Shown here piece by piece: positions 20,840-33,829 of a stretch of 64,000 nt of DNA. The stretch is from Kappaphycus alvarezii. Its lineage: Eukaryota > Rhodophyta > Florideophyceae > Gigartinales > Solieriaceae. Each line of letters begins with the position of its first letter. The first letter of the stretch is position 1. The notes under the pieces are model-generated. The model searched no databases. It was given only the letters and a program-made list of their open reading frames with translations, and was not told where the DNA came from. Made by a program: the position numbers and the translations under genes. The stretch lies in NCBI GenBank assembly GCA_002205965.3, contig NADL03000498.1, positions 62,001-126,000 on the forward strand. Reading direction: 5' to 3'.

Positions 20840-22290
20840 AATCAAACAAAGCTTTTCCATTTTCTTGCTATAATGGTGTTACCAACATAAAACTAAATAG
20901 AATACCTATCTGGCAGTGATTAGCCTGTTTTTTGTATTACTAATGCATAAAGAAACTTTTTGAAATGATCTTCGCGCTTGAAATTCAATGTTTTTGCAAA
21001 ATCAGTAAGCTCAATGACTCTATTTAAAAATCCCCATTACAAATATGTATATTATTTTATATTACTCCCATCATTTTTTATTATTGGGACTAGAAAAAAA
21101 ATGTGGGCACTCCGAGATTAGTAAAAAACATGTGCTCCCTATTTGTGAAGACGACGCTTCAGTGTTATTTCTGTGTAAGAAATACAATTCATAATCTGAT
21201 GTGAATTAAAAAAGCATTAATGACTGAAATTTTATCGAAAAACAAATTTTGCGTAGATCCACATGAAAATTTACAACCTGATGTAAATAGGTGACTGCTG
21301 TAGTTAAAGCAAAGTATCTTTAGCAAAAGAAATATTTACAAACCTTTTTTGCGTACTAAGTAGTCTCTTTTGTTCAAAAAAATGTATTTAAAACATGCGA
21401 AACTATTCGTGTAAGGTAACAACCTCAATTTTTGATAGGAATTAACGTATTCAGAACTTAATATTAGTTTTAAAATTTTTTTCCTCAAAACAATTCAAAC
21501 TACTGAAATGACGACAGATTATACACTGCAATTGTGAAATATGAAACCGGTAGAAACGCCTTCTATTTATATTTCTGCGTCTTCTGTATCAATGACTAGC
21601 CTACGTACGAACGAAAAATATAACATAATTGAAATTGTTATGGAAAATCTCAAAAAACTGAAATTACTTTATGGTACAAATTTTATAACCTTTTTCGTTT
21701 CAATTTCAATGAATATTGTTGCACCAAGTATTGTTATAACTTTTCAAGACCTTAGTTGCACCTTAATCATTAAAAATTTATGTTGATAGCGAATTTAGTG
21801 TCAGAAAGGTGTCCTCGTGCTTCCATTGTCCAATAAGTATGCGAAAGAAGCCAATTTAACATTTCGGAAGACATGCTTCCGTTTAGTGGATAAATATTTT
21901 ACCAATATTTTCATATGTAGAGAGATATTTCATATTCACGGCTTTATATGCAGAGTAGTTATCTAGGACACATTTTTGATTTGAACGAAATGGAGAATGA
22001 GTAGATACCAAAAAATTCATTGAAAGGCAACTTTGTGGCAGCGATGGAAATATGGACGGGATGCCACTGAATAACACCTGCATCTTGTAGATCGACCGTA
22101 GAGCAACCTCTAGTCCTTCATAAAGGCCGTCCTGACGTCGGAAATCGTACCGATTGCAGCCTGGAACTGCTTTTCAGTGCCAAGCGCTTGTCAAATATCA
22201 CAATTATCTTGTTCAATTTCGTCGATCTGAGTATTTGTCCAACCTGCCTTCTCGAGTCGAGCGCGATGAGGTCTAATCACCTCGCACATC
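20840..22290. other. AT-rich, no gene recognised
   Basis: Apart from the expected 5' end of the minus-strand copia element, which I could not define, nothing is recognisable. Reading frames of 60-80 codons have no domain. Confidence 0.4.
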
Positions 22291-22649
22291 TCGCTAGTGT
22301 CTATTCGACAAATGTCATCAATTGATTACATTTGTAATCATTTCAAAAAAAATAATTTTAAAATATTCTTTTAACGCCTTTTCTTCGGATTTTATTTTCC
22401 TTCACGTCTCTGCTAGCTGTGCAAGGTTGCCGTTCAGAGCTTTTGCACGTTCACTGCCTCGTGAAGCCAATTTAATTCGGCGCAATATATGTTGTAGCGG
22501 ATGCGCCAGAATTTATTAGTGGTGTTATACAGTAGCTGGAAATCAAAAAAAATCAGATTCACCATGCATTATTTTTTAAAAATTTTGAACTGTTCGGTCG
22601 TTTATTTCTTGTTCCCTCGAGCATCATGTGGGCATTGTTTTCGTCCATG

Positions 22650-22803
22650 CTGTGTGGCCTTCTTAGTGACGGTGGCCTTGAATGGCGAGACTATCGTGAT
22701 ATCGGAGTTGATAGGGTCAGTGGTGGGGAGGGTAGGAGGGTGGAACCAGTATGTTCGCAGGCCTGAGTTCCGTACCCGGGACGAAGACTTGGAACTATTA
22801 TAA
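22650..22803 (+). repeat. Conserved segment shared with 3785-3995
   Basis: The frame reads VALNGETIVIS and later RRPEFRTRDEDLELL, matching AALNGKTTVMS and PELSARDEE at the 3.8 kb copy. It lies about 140 bp before a reverse-transcriptase fragment. The family is not recognised. Confidence 0.4.
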
Positions 22804-22899
22804 CTGCTAACTGAGTATAGGCTTCCACATACTTACAGTTGGGATTATCAGCGTCAGGAGGATCTGAGCCAGTAGTCCACGCTATACGGTGACTTTCCG

Positions 22900-23790
22900 A
22901 GGAGCATGGTGGATCGGCGGAGTATTCACTGTTAGCCGATGTCCTTCAAAAACCCTTTTAACTTGGTCAGCCGAAGTTCGATTTTGACAGAATTCGAACA
23001 GAGATTCCCAGAGCTCTTCCCTTGCGTCCATCACACGTACGCGGTAAACTGGGATTATATGTGGTGTAGGGATGATATGCAATGGAGCGTGGCAGGTGTG
23101 CAGCACGGGGATCTGCTGAGCCCACTTTAATTCTCCCCTGTGCTGACTGCGGCGGCTGCCTTCCTTTCCTCCGTGTCCCGCACAACTGCCCTGTGCTCTA
23201 CCCTTCTCCCTGTGCTACCGAAAACTGCTCTCCAATCTTACACATCCGCAGTTCGGGCAGATGATGAGTGGGAGACACAGTTGGCACCCGAGAAGGATGT
23301 CCAGTTCACGGCTATCGACTCAAGGCAGCCGGTTGGGAAAGGGCAACTCGCTCCCCCAGTTGATTAAAAGGTCTTTGACGCCATGCCAAAGGGGGATGAG
23401 TGGACCGGGGCATTCGGGGCCTCGTTGTCCGTGGATGGTTGCAAGTACTGGCTTTCATGCTAACCTGCTCCAGGTCTGGGCACCTACATCTCGGACCGCA
23501 ATTATAAGACGTGGTTGCAGTTCCATTTCAGGGCACCTCTGTTTCCTCCAGCTTCAAAATACTACAAGGGGAAATGCTCGGCACTCATGGACTAGTACGG
23601 TGACTAGGCGCGTCGGTCTGCCTATGGAATGACTCGCAAACACGGTTCTTTATCGCAGTTTTCTCCAAAGCCGCCTGGGACCCTGTCATCGAGCCGCCGG
23701 CGTCGATGAGAGCAATTCCGTACAGCGCCTAGTAGCAAGACTTTAATGGAGCGTCGAAGGTATCCGCAGTGGGACTTGCGGTGCAGACGA
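22900..23790 (+). pseudogene. RLE-type non-LTR element: RT and zinc/endonuclease part
   Basis: The plus strand reads SFKNPFNLVSRSSIL (relatives NAFNxVSR), then SVAGVQHGDLLSPL (relatives GVQQGDPLGPLLF), both RT palm motifs. After an apparent internal deletion that removes the x-x-DD motif, it reads GTYISDRNYKTWLQFHF, then KCSALMD and GDHARRS (zinc region, relatives CPxC...GDHALxC). It ends with DSQTRFFIAVFSKAAWDPVI, which matches RHDSQTRLFVADLSKAARN of the copy at 33.0 kb. Several frameshifts and stops are present. Confidence 0.6.
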
Positions 23791-23929
23791 TAGACAAACT
23801 GATGCACAGAGATGCGTGAAAGTAACTACAGTATTATTTTTTTGGAAATTTGTGCATACATCCATGTCATCAATTGTTGTAATCAATTGATGACACTGGC
23901 TTTGTCGAATAAACACTAGTGCGCATCAC

Positions 23930-26900
23930 AGAACGCTACACGGAAGAACAGGTGGAAAATCATACTTGAAACCCTGGTTGGTAGATTCCTTCGTAGCGGC
24001 GACACCCAAAGTCCCTTCGTACAAACCAGGTAAGAGATTGGCAACACCCGCGAGATAGAAGCAGCTTTTCAGAATGCTAGTGTCGTCGAAGTATCAATCA
24101 CAAACCGACCTTTGGCCTCTAATAAATTTAGTTGTATCAGATAATGCTACCGAATACTACCCACAAATGAGAGCCGTATTAGGGTTGAGTGCCGGAAACA
24201 TTTCCGATCAAGAGAAGCAGAGCGGCTTGAGCTCGGCGTCCTGTTGAGATATCAAGATGCTGAGTCCTTGCATATTCGCAAAAGTAAAGGAAAGCGGGTT
24301 CGTAACGCTGTTGAGACATTGCAGCACAGTTTACCAGTCCAAAGTGAGCGTACAATTGTGTTTCTTTTTGTCCAAGTACATAGTAATCCTGACACGATGA
24401 TTTTGCAACTACGATGTTACGCGCTTCATTTAAATCCAGTGAGTGCTGAGGAACTTGAGGTACGTCGATTCATTTCCTTCTGCCGTTTCGAAGGGCTAAA
24501 ATAGAGCAATAAACTTCTCACGCGTTGACTGTGTCGATATATCATTAGTTGCAGAAATGTCTCTTATAATGGCTTTAATAATGTTGCAGTTGAACATTAG
24601 TGTGAGGTAACCTTCCCCATCGAATGTTGCGATTAATTTTCCCGCATTATTGACAGCACCATCGAATCATTTCAGCTCCTCTTCCCTCGAAGAGACAGAG
24701 AAGTAATCAATATCGGCAAATTTCCCGACAAGTCACGATAAATTTCAATGTATTTGCTCTGATAGAGTCAACTTCCGCTAAATCTAGTCTTAATCTATTT
24801 CCACATGTTTTATTATCGCTCAAGTCATGCAATAACGGCAAAAAGTAATAAAAAATTCTTGATTTACTCTTTACAACAATTCATGAGGTAATTTGGACAT
24901 TTGGAAAAGGTTCGGGGATAGATGAGAAGTATGATACCATAAAATTTTTAATTCAATGCGATAAAAAGAGTTTTGCTAAATGTACGAAGAGTTCATAAAT
25001 TAAACAGTACTATTAATAGGAGTGCTTTTGATTTTATGCTAGAAAGTTAAAAAAAGAGTCTGAGGTTTAAATATTATAAGAATAATGGCAGTAATTTTTC
25101 TTAAGTGAAGTTATCAAGATGGAGTATGTTAATTGAATTACTATATCAAATTTATTTTTTTGAAAGACTTGTAGCTGAGCAACTTTTCCGCTTCAAAATT
25201 ACGCACGGGTGATTACACAACATTTTAATGTTACAGGCCCCTTTTAAACCGATTCATGTGTAGCGCTGCCTGACTTTATTTCTTCACATGGACGAATTTT
25301 CCAAATGGAATCTTAGTAGTGGACTAAATTACTTTCCTTCTGTGTTTTACAAGTATTTTTTGTCACCTTAATCAAATATTCTATCTATCAGCTTTCAGAA
25401 ATAGGTTATAGTTCACTGCAAAAACGTTTTATAACAATATTTTTGCTTAGTGGATGCATAGAAGATCGGGATATAGTTCCATAACTCCATTTTTACCCAT
25501 ATTACAACGCCCTCCATGAAGGCTTGAAATTATAGTTTTTAATCTTTATTTTTAGAATATAGACGCCAGTAAGGGCTTTAATTTCTGCCTTCGCTTTGTG
25601 GCAACCCTTTATTCGTTTGATCATAGTAATTGTCGTTATTGGTTGATAAAATAGCTAGAGACGTGTATTAAAGTTTCAATCTAGGCTTCCCTATAAAATA
25701 TAAAGTCACAGAGACCAGAATCAATTTTAAAAGAACACTTGATTTGAATTGTTTAATCTCCTAAAGCAAAGAAATCTCCGTTACCTTTGACGGTTCTACC
25801 TCTCCTAAATACTAAAATCATTGCCTTTTAAATGGTTCAACCCCCCTATGTCAATTGAAATAGTAGAAAACAACACGTTTAGTCATATGTGTTCCTGCGA
25901 GGATGACTGTAGAGTATTTTTTCACTTGGAATTAATGGTCCCCTTAATTTGACTTATTTCGCCAGAGCTAAGTTAGATATATCGGGCGGAAAATATTGGG
26001 CCATGATTAAAAAACTTTCCTGTTCCAATATTAAGGGATTATTATCTGTTTTTATAGACCTTAAGGCGAAAATTTATGCTGGATATTCTTTTTTTATAGT
26101 AAACGGCTATGGATATTTTAAATTTCAACTTACTGTAATAAATAGATCTGGCAGAATGAAAAATTAATCATTTTGCAATTTTTTACATTAAAACAGAGAA
26201 ACAAAAAAAATATGTACAGGTCAAGAGTACTCAAAATCGACTCCAGCTGAAGTGAGAAGAGTAATTTGTTGCGTGTAAGTCACTTCACACCTCCCTAGAT
26301 AATATATCAGTGCTTTACAAGTTAAAATCCACTCTTCTTAAAAAACAGAATAATGAATCATTGAGAAGAAGGGCTCCAGACTGAGGGCATACGCTTTTCC
26401 CAGGATAAGCATGATTTTTTACTTTTTGTGGAGTGTTCAACTAAATGAGAAGTTTCTTAGGCCTGGGGCTGACTTTTATCTTTGCTCTAACTCGAACTTA
26501 TGTTTAGTTTGAATATAGAATTGCTTGAATCTCCTCTCGATAAATTATTTTGTTCTGTTTCTTCAAATTTCGAGTGAGTATCAGAGTTTGTTCATATTGA
26601 TGGGAAAAAATGAAGGTGAGCGTTTGAAAACGAAAGTTGGTTGGTGATAATTTTGAAATTTGAGAGATGCGATCACCGAGTTTCAATTAAGAGGTCAAGG
26701 TAATGTTCTAAAGATCCCACCCTAATGACAATGTGGAGCCATATTTCACTTCTTAGTTTGTTTTTATGTGAGGGAAGATAAAATCATTTCGAAGAAAATT
26801 CGGAAGTTATTATACAAGCGATTAAAATTGCGAGTTTAAATTTTTGCATTCCTAAAGTAGAAAGTATGACTTAAAAGTACACATTGGTGCAGGATAACTT

Positions 26901-28540
26901 ATATCCATAGAAACATAACTTTACGGCTAGGGTAATACATATTTTGATGGGTAATACATATTTTGATGTGGATTGATTGTTTTAATATGGATATTAAAAG
27001 ATTAGTATCATGTAGAAAACAAAATCACGTAAACTTTCAATCCCATAGAAACTCATATTCAGTGAAAATTGAAACTTTAGTTACTGCTCCTCTAATTTAT
27101 TATGAGTTTTTGTGATGATCACAATTATATGGACCAGTTTTATAAGCAAAACTTGATACTTTAGAAATATCTCAGTGAGATCAAGTTTCTCAGAGACATA
27201 AGCTCCTGGCTTATTTTTCATTACACTTCCTATGGTGTGTTTATTTTAAGCATCAATGAAGTAAGAGAGAACTGAAAATAATGCGAAAGAACTAATTAGG
27301 TTTTCGTTTTACCGAGTCAGCTTTTGGTTTGTTATTTAGATTAACTGTGCAGTACAGTTTTTCCATAAACCATTTCTGTTATTACGCCTAATCAGTGTAG
27401 ATCTTTTTGAGCCTTTTGGCAAAAAAAATTATCATTTTCTCTCTGTTTACGCTGTTTTGATACCTATAGAGCAATGGTAAGTAAAAATAGAAATTAATAA
27501 AATTCTTAAAAAAACTAAGAGGATACAATACTAGACGCTCTAGGTAATGCGAAAGATAATATATTTGCGGATACGAAAATCGCAGTATTTACAATACGAA
27601 ACAAAAATGTACAAATGGGATCCATAGCTCAAGGCAATACCTCATCTCTATATAAATGAGTATAATATAAATGTTGAGAGCTCTTTAGAAGGCTCATATG
27701 CTCTACAGTCTGTAAACATTGCTGTAGATGATATTTATATTCATTAATATAAGTAAAGAAGACTCAAGGCGATATGAGTCTCAAACCCAAGTCAAGCATA
27801 ACTGAGAAACATAAGAGAATAAAAGGCAATACAAAAACTTAAATATCTTGATATTTATTCTCTGTTCACATTTAGAACTAGAACTATAAACCATATTGCT
27901 GTAACACCTAACTAGAGGCGCAATAAGGGAGAAATCAAGTCATACTCTACAGACCAGATATTCCAACCGAAAACACACGTCAAGAAACCAATAGATATCG
28001 AAATAATCTTGCTGTTAATTCCGATGTATGAAAAGCACAACACTACATATTTGAATAATATATCCGTTAAAAACTTAATTTTGCAGAAAATATGATTCTA
28101 AAATATTGGCATGGGAGTGAATTCCGTTACAGGTACACAACACACATCGCCGTGTACATGTATCACCTCCAAATATTCCTTAAATAAAACTATATCATAC
28201 ATCCGCATCACGTGAAAATGCTGCTGATCTCCTTAAGTTTCATTTAGCATCGTTAGAGCATTGCTAGTCCGGCCATATTCCGTATTTTTATTTGCTTTTT
28301 ACGTATATAAATCAAATCAATCTCTAGGCCGCAACGAAATTTCTACCGAATAAAAGGAAAGGACAATGAAAATACGGACCTGATAATCCTTATTTTCTCA
28401 TATATGCAGACTCAACGATTGGTTCTCTATTCAAAAGAGAGGATAGTTGTCTTGTTCTGAATGATTGGTACGTTAGCTCATGTATTGGCGAGAACACCGA
28501 AACATCTGTTCACCATTGCGACAGCCATGCGATGCCCACC
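23930..28540. other. Long AT-rich stretch, nothing recognised
   Basis: An 86-codon frame at 24244-24504 has no recognisable domain. The remainder to 28540 is AT-rich with only short frames. I see no RNA gene, no clear TIR and no LTR. It may hold old decayed transposons that only sensitive repeat searches would find. Confidence 0.45.
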
Positions 28541-28663
28541 TACAATTCTTCAACAGACAACCGCCCACCGCAGAGCTTGAATTGTCCTACATGCCTGAAC
28601 GAGATGGAAAGGTGCAAAAGTTGGAGCAATGAAGAAAATTCGGCACCTGCAAGAACGTGAATA

Positions 28664-29002
28664 GTGACATCAGAGGATGCGATTGCTGGAGCTGGAAGGA
28701 AGAGAAAGATATTCTGGGAGACTATGTTTCGTTGCTTCATTGAGAAAGTGCCTTTAGCGCACGTCGTGCCAAATAGAAAGCACGGGAAACGTACAGTCAA
28801 AACCTGTAAGCTTCATTTTTCTTATTTAGCAGCTGATGTAAAGAAGTTGTTCGCTGCTCTGGGGACAATCAAATCCTCAAATCCGACCGGGGGAATGATG
28901 AAAACGTACTGTCGATTGCGGTCGCTCCACATACTGGAAAGTGCACAAGTTTGGATTACAACTACGAGGAATAGTTTAAAGGAACTGGAGTGGATACAAT
29001 GA
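28664..29002 (+). pseudogene. Possible SANT/MADF-like ORF of a Harbinger element
   Basis: The 112-codon frame reads FWETMFRCFIEKVPLAH and later FSYLAADVKKLFAALGTIKS then SNPTGG. A W...F...P start followed by F-x-Y-x-x-x-D-x-K and a G-x-x-x-S-S-x-P block resembles the Myb/SANT-like accessory proteins of PIF/Harbinger elements. That is a guess from pattern. Two Harbinger-type transposase remnants lie 1-3 kb downstream, which gives the guess some context. Confidence 0.3.
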
Positions 29003-29980
29003 GTTTTTGGTGTTGAGTGAGCATCCAAAGTGAAATGTAATTACGGTCACTCATGTCAAAACGGTGTGGTGCAGATGGATAGGACATATGAGATCGTCGC
29101 TTTTGATCCCGCTAGCTCTAGCAATTTAGAAAGCGCTTCGAATGATGAGTAGGACTCCTCACTGTCACTAAAAAAAAGAGTGATTCAAAGCTGGTCGCAA
29201 GAATGCAAAGCTTATTCGGCAAGAACAGCTAAGAACGCAAGCCGTTAGATCTCTTGCGCTTTCTGCGAAACGCAAATCTGACGCTCTGGAGGAATGAAAC
29301 GCCATTAACGTTTTCATAAGTCCAGATACGGCTGGTTTACCTGGAACAGAAGATATTCGAACTACATATCTCGCCACTGTATTGAAAGGCTCGTTTGGCG
29401 GAGAAGTTAATTAGGTCCCTTGACAGTGGCAACGCAACTGCGGGCGCCACGTGTGCTTCTCTTGCGCAGAATGGGCCAGGTGAATCGCATGTTATTCATC
29501 AGGAAGCAGATACAGAACAAGGATACTCTCCTGCTGTATTAGATGATTCTGGAAACTTTAATGCGCAACTCTACGATGCGCCTACTTTGTATAAAGTAAT
29601 ATCGATCTTTATATTTATTTGTTCAATTTTTCATTGTTCTAGTATATCATTTTCTTTGTATCAAGACGATTAAACGCATCCATATCAATTCTATATGTGC
29701 GCAATGAGGTCTAGTTTCAGAGAAAAGTGGTCAGTTGAGCTCATGAAACGGGTATCTGATGAACTGACATACTTGCCCACATACCGCTGGGAAGCAGCTT
29801 CCCGCCTCTGGACGCAACTGTAGCCAATTTTGAATGGCATTTAAAGTCTTACACTGCCCGAACATTCCATGTTCCTCCTCTAGAATTTTAAGCGAAGACA
29901 TTGAACTCTTTCACCTTTCTCGACGGGTTTTCACGACATTGTTGTGAAGTATTACTCAGGTTTTCATGACATTGGAAATG
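29003..29980. other. Remnants, no gene recognised
   Basis: A 92-codon frame at 29395-29673 (AGATCASLAQNGPGESHVIH and on) could be a continuation of the 28.66 kb ORF after frameshifts, but there is no domain to confirm it. Confidence 0.3.
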
Positions 29981-29982
29981 TC

Positions 29983-30975
29983 TTATTGACACCGAAGCGG
30001 CGCCGGACTCTGCAGTATATGTAAATGGGCAACTAAAACACCAAAAGCTCGTTGTACATCCTTTTCCACTGCTTGTTGCTGGCTTTCTAACATTAACTCC
30101 TTCTTGAAAAGGTACCCCTTAATGGTCTTCACGAATATTGCCCAGTCTGGATAGATCCCAACCGCTAAAAAGTAAAGCAGTGTACAAACAATATTATTCA
30201 CTTTGTAGGGTAGGGAAGGAGTGGAATCACCTATAACGTTCTTTCCAACAGTTGGAGAACGGTCAGTTATATTGATATCCTTCAAAGAACAACGGCTACC
30301 GAAAAAGGCATGCCATATCCAACGTTTCCCGTCGCTTATTGCTTCCAGGACAATACTAGGGCTCTTTTACTTTCCACGACACTGCCCTGTCCACTCAATG
30401 GGGCAGGTTTTCACTCTTAATGCTGGCGGCCACTCGATTTACCACAGCCGGGAAATAATCTGGCGACACCGATACCCGTAATTCTCTGCAGGTCAGCTTC
30501 TGTAGGTTATCGAAAGTATTCAGGACCGAAATTTTCCACAAGAGCCTTGCAAAACTATTTTAGAGAAAGAAACACTGAATCTTCAGATATTTGCAAGTAT
30601 TCATCAAGTGCATTTGCGGCTACATTGTATGCTGACATTCGTAAAGCCAAAGTAATGCGCTGTAGTGGATGGATATCTTTCTAACCAAAATTTTTTGTTA
30701 CGACGTACGAATATTACGTCACCAACAATGGCCTCTGTTAAACGCTTAAAACAGCACGCGGAAGGTGGGAGCGCCGCTAGATGTCCTCCTCGCTGTAATT
30801 ATGTCTATTACAAAAGTAGTCCAGATGAAGAAGATGCATGGCTTCTTCGAAATAACGTCTTGTATTGGCCGGTCTTTTAACAGTCGCTCCAGCATGTTTT
30901 CGATTCTATATCGTCGGCGGAGCGTCTGTAAGTATACCGGTATAAAGGAGATAGGACATAGTCTCATCGTCAAAA
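29983..30975 (-). pseudogene. PIF/Harbinger transposase (Plant_tran type)
   Basis: Read on the minus strand: TLRRRYRIENMLERLL near 30930; ALRMSAYNVAANALDEYLQI then FCKALVENFGPEYFR and PTEADLQRI near 30650-30490; PPALRVKTCPIEWTGQCRGK, KSPSIVLEAI and GKRWIWHAFFG near 30430-30300; then DINITDRSP, YFLAVGIYPDWAIFVKTIKG and QQAVEKDVQRAFGVLVAHL down to 29983. The DxNxxDRSP, DGIYPxW and QExxRKDVERAFGVLQ patterns are the hallmark of this DDE family. At least three frame changes and several stops kill it. Confidence 0.8.
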
Positions 30976-31496
30976 GAATCTTCTTGTTCTGTTGTTTAAA
31001 ACATTAGGGCAAAAGGAAAATGTGTATCGAGCTGTTCGGAGGGTTACGGCGAATAGAAGAACTGCGACATAGAAGTGCTAGACTCTTATTTTTCTATCTC
31101 GATAGAAAAGAGCCAGATATTTACGGCGCCAATACGAACTGTCCGCTTGGTATCAAATTTTAATTTCTTAGGTATAAATAAAGAACGGACTAGATATTTC
31201 CTTAATAGTCAGCTAAATATTGATTTAAAATCTTTTCAATTCAAAGTCATCCGGGAACTACTGGTAAGAGGCGAAGGATAACAATATTGATCGAGCACGC
31301 CTAACAGTATTTCATTTCCCAAAAAATCGGGATGTTGTCCGTGACATAGAATTATTGAAGAGGCGCAGGATGCCTTACTTCGAGTGAATTACAAGAGTAA
31401 AATACCCAAATTTTCCTTCATAAAAAAATTTGCCTACCGTTAGAGGCTACCATAGAGTGAGTTGCACAAATCAACGCGTACAATGGGGAAGAAAGA

Positions 31497-32667
31497 CAGG
31501 AATCAGATGCGGAAAATGACTCGTATTGCCCAATCTTCGATCGATTCGACGAGGCTGGTGGCAGCGACGCGATTCTCACGATGACAAACTTTAACCCGCA
31601 AGAGTTTGATCATATTTGTTGGCGTTTTTCTAATTTCGTATTAATGAGCTACAATGTTGGGCGTGGTCGGAAAAGTGATGTTAGTGCGAAGGATGCATTT
31701 TTTATGATGATTGTGGTTGTTAGAAATGGGGGTCAGTGGGATTTTCTGGCACGAGTGTTTGGGAGAAAGGGGCCATCATTTGAGAGTCTAATTAACCGTT
31801 TTGTCGATACATTAAGTATTTTTATGTTTGAGGCAGCAGTGGATTCAGTTGGTTAACAATTTAGGATGGAAACTCTAAGAAATGATGGAACTTTATCCAG
31901 GCACTATAGCTATGCTAGATGCGCTCCAGATGTTACTTTTCAGCAGGCGTTTAGACCTAGTGGTAGTATGCAGGAAGGAAAAGCATATTTTAGCGGTAAA
32001 AATAAGCTTTATGGATTCAAAACAGAAGTTTCTGTTCTACCGAGTGGGCTCACTATAGGGTGTTCTAAGCGCCACCCAGAATCAACTTCAGATTTGAAGA
32101 TTTGTCAAAAGAACAGGGAATTTAATGATGAAAATATAAAGAAAACAAGTGCTGAAGAAATAAGAGAGGATTCGGGGGAGTTGTCGGAGGAGTATCCGCA
32201 GTTGTGGGCTGTTTTGGCAGATAAAGGGTATCAAGGTATTGGTTAATTTACGAGGGCTGTGATGCCCAAAAAAACTGCAGAATGGACATTTATCAAGGAG
32301 TGAACAGGTGCGCAACGACCGTGTTTCATCGGATCGAGTTCTAGTCGAGCACTATTTTGGAAGGCTGTGTGGCCTTTGGGCTATAATGTCAGAAAAGTGG
32401 AAGTGGGGCGAGTCCGGTTACGACGACTATTTTAAAATATGCATAGCGCTAACAATCCTGCATATACGCATGCATCCGCTACGAAGCGACGACCTGGACA
32501 CACATCGCCGTATTTGTAAGAGGCTGTTTTATATAGGGGTGTCAGATGCTGAGAAGCGGAGGCAAGTACGGCGAAACTATCGGCGCAAGCGGCGGGCGAG
32601 GATGGATGTCCAGTTCCGTGCAACTTCATGTTTACGCACCGGGAGACATTCCCTTGCTGACCATTGA
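31497..32667 (+). pseudogene. DDE_Tnp_4-type (Harbinger-like) transposase
   Basis: The frame runs from upstream of 31581 (FDRFDEAGGSDAILTMTNFN) through FSNFVLMSYNVGRGRKSDVS and WDFLARVFGRKGPSFESLI. An in-frame TAA lies at 31854. It continues CAPDVTFQQAFRP (first Asp), KNKLYGFKTEVSVLPSGL, LADKGYQG (second Asp), TAA at 32244 and AVMPKK. After one frameshift near 32290 it reads RVLVEHYFGRLCGLWAIM (Glu) and MHPLRSDDLDTHRRICKRL. All catalytic blocks are in the right order. Terminal inverted repeats were not found. The end touches an RLE-element fragment that runs the other way. Confidence 0.8.
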
Positions 32668-32669
32668 GC

Positions 32670-33806
32670 CAGTGATACAATAAAGGATCCTGTACTGTTC
32701 TCTTGTTGTCGGTTAGCACGTGTGGGAATACCTGTCGCAACCAAGTTCGCAAAGTTCCGGGCTGCCGGATGCTAGCATTCCAACACGGAGAATGGAAACA
32801 TAATGAAGCGATGCCCAGGACCCTTCCTTCGAATAAGTTCGACCAGTCAAGTGTATTTGCCGAGGCATGCATTGTTAAGGGATTTGAGTGGGCATCTCGC
32901 ACTGCATGGCCGGGTTGCGGGGGTTCGAGAATAGAGTTTCGGGCGGCTTTGGAGAGGTCTGCCACAAACAACCGTGTTTGCGAATCGTGTCGCCAACCCG
33001 CGGGTGCATCCCTGGGCACAGCAAAACGCGTTGTCACCATCCTGATCCATTAGTGCCGTGCAAATGTTGTGTGAAGTTGTAATTCCCGAAAAGTGTCGGC
33101 GTCCAGAAACCCCCCCCATCAACTTCCGCAGCCTGTCTTCAACAGCAGTGTCGAATCCAGTTGCTCCCTTAAGAGTGTAATGGGAGTGAGCTACACGTAA
33201 GAAGTATATGATCCGAAATACGCCAAAGTAGGTCCGCAGTTGGTGGAGAACCACAGCACTGTCCTCCGGGGTTAACAGGTATTTGATGAGAGGCTGTAAC
33301 GAAGTGGCGTGGTTGAGAACTCAGGCTCCATGGATGGTTCCGACCTGATGATTGCGCCGAGCACTGTTTCCCCGACGTCATGGTTCTGGCGGAGCTCACA
33401 TTGGAGGGGCTGCTGAACAGGTGGGGGGGACGATTTGCCACCAGGCGGCACACTATGCGCACAGGTGTAAAAACATACTGCGCACCTCCGGGGACAAGAG
33501 GAACTGCAGAACCGTTCGAATGGCTTAATGGGTGCCCACTACTTACCATCGTCCAAGTACCACAGCTGAAGAAGTAGAGAGGGCCTGCATGTGGTGTCGC
33601 CCAAATTTTGGAAGCCTTGTCGGAATGCGTGTCAGCAAACATCTGCCCACGAAGCGACGCAAGTTCTCGCCCACGGAGTTCAATCTAATTACCCCGTCCA
33701 GTTTCAGAAGTGCCGTACGCGGCGCTCCTGTAATCCATGCAGATGTAGCCGCAGGGGCCTTCCCGTTGGATAGCAAGCTGACGACACTAGTCAGAGCAGC
33801 CAGCAA
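32670..33806 (-). pseudogene. RLE-type non-LTR element: RT to endonuclease linker
   Basis: On the minus strand from 33806: LLSNGKAPAATSAWITGAPR, TALLKLDGVIRLNSVGENLR, then LRRFVGRCLL (RT fingers). Then WYLDDG at about 33545-33562 (RT catalytic motif), VLHQLRTYFGVFRIIYFLRV and FDTAVEDRLRKLMGG (thumb-like region), ALMDQDGDNAFCCAQG (zinc region) and DSQTRLFVADLSKAA. The NAFN and GVQQGDP blocks expected between the first and second parts are missing, so there is an internal deletion. Frames change at least three times. The endonuclease proper would lie beyond 32670, where a plus-strand transposase sits instead. Confidence 0.65.
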
Positions 33807-33829
33807 GCTTCTTCCACCATTGAAAAAAT

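Larger units (their letters stand above)
22294..23926. mobile_element. Candidate TIR element enclosing an RLE-element fragment
   Basis: CTAGTGTCTATTCGACAAA at 22294 and its inverted counterpart (CTAGTGTTTATTCGACAAA read on the minus strand from about 23926) face each other. Both are followed inward by GTCATCAATTGATTAC. The same terminal word bounds a 377-bp element at 54254-54630. No target duplication is visible here. Two G-rich coding remnants lie inside: the segment shared with 3785 and an RT fragment. Confidence 0.5.

Noticed and set aside
22294..23926. Reading the 1.6-kb TIR pair as one autonomous transposon
   Set aside because: The enclosed coding remnant is a non-LTR reverse transcriptase, not a transposase, and no target duplication is visible.
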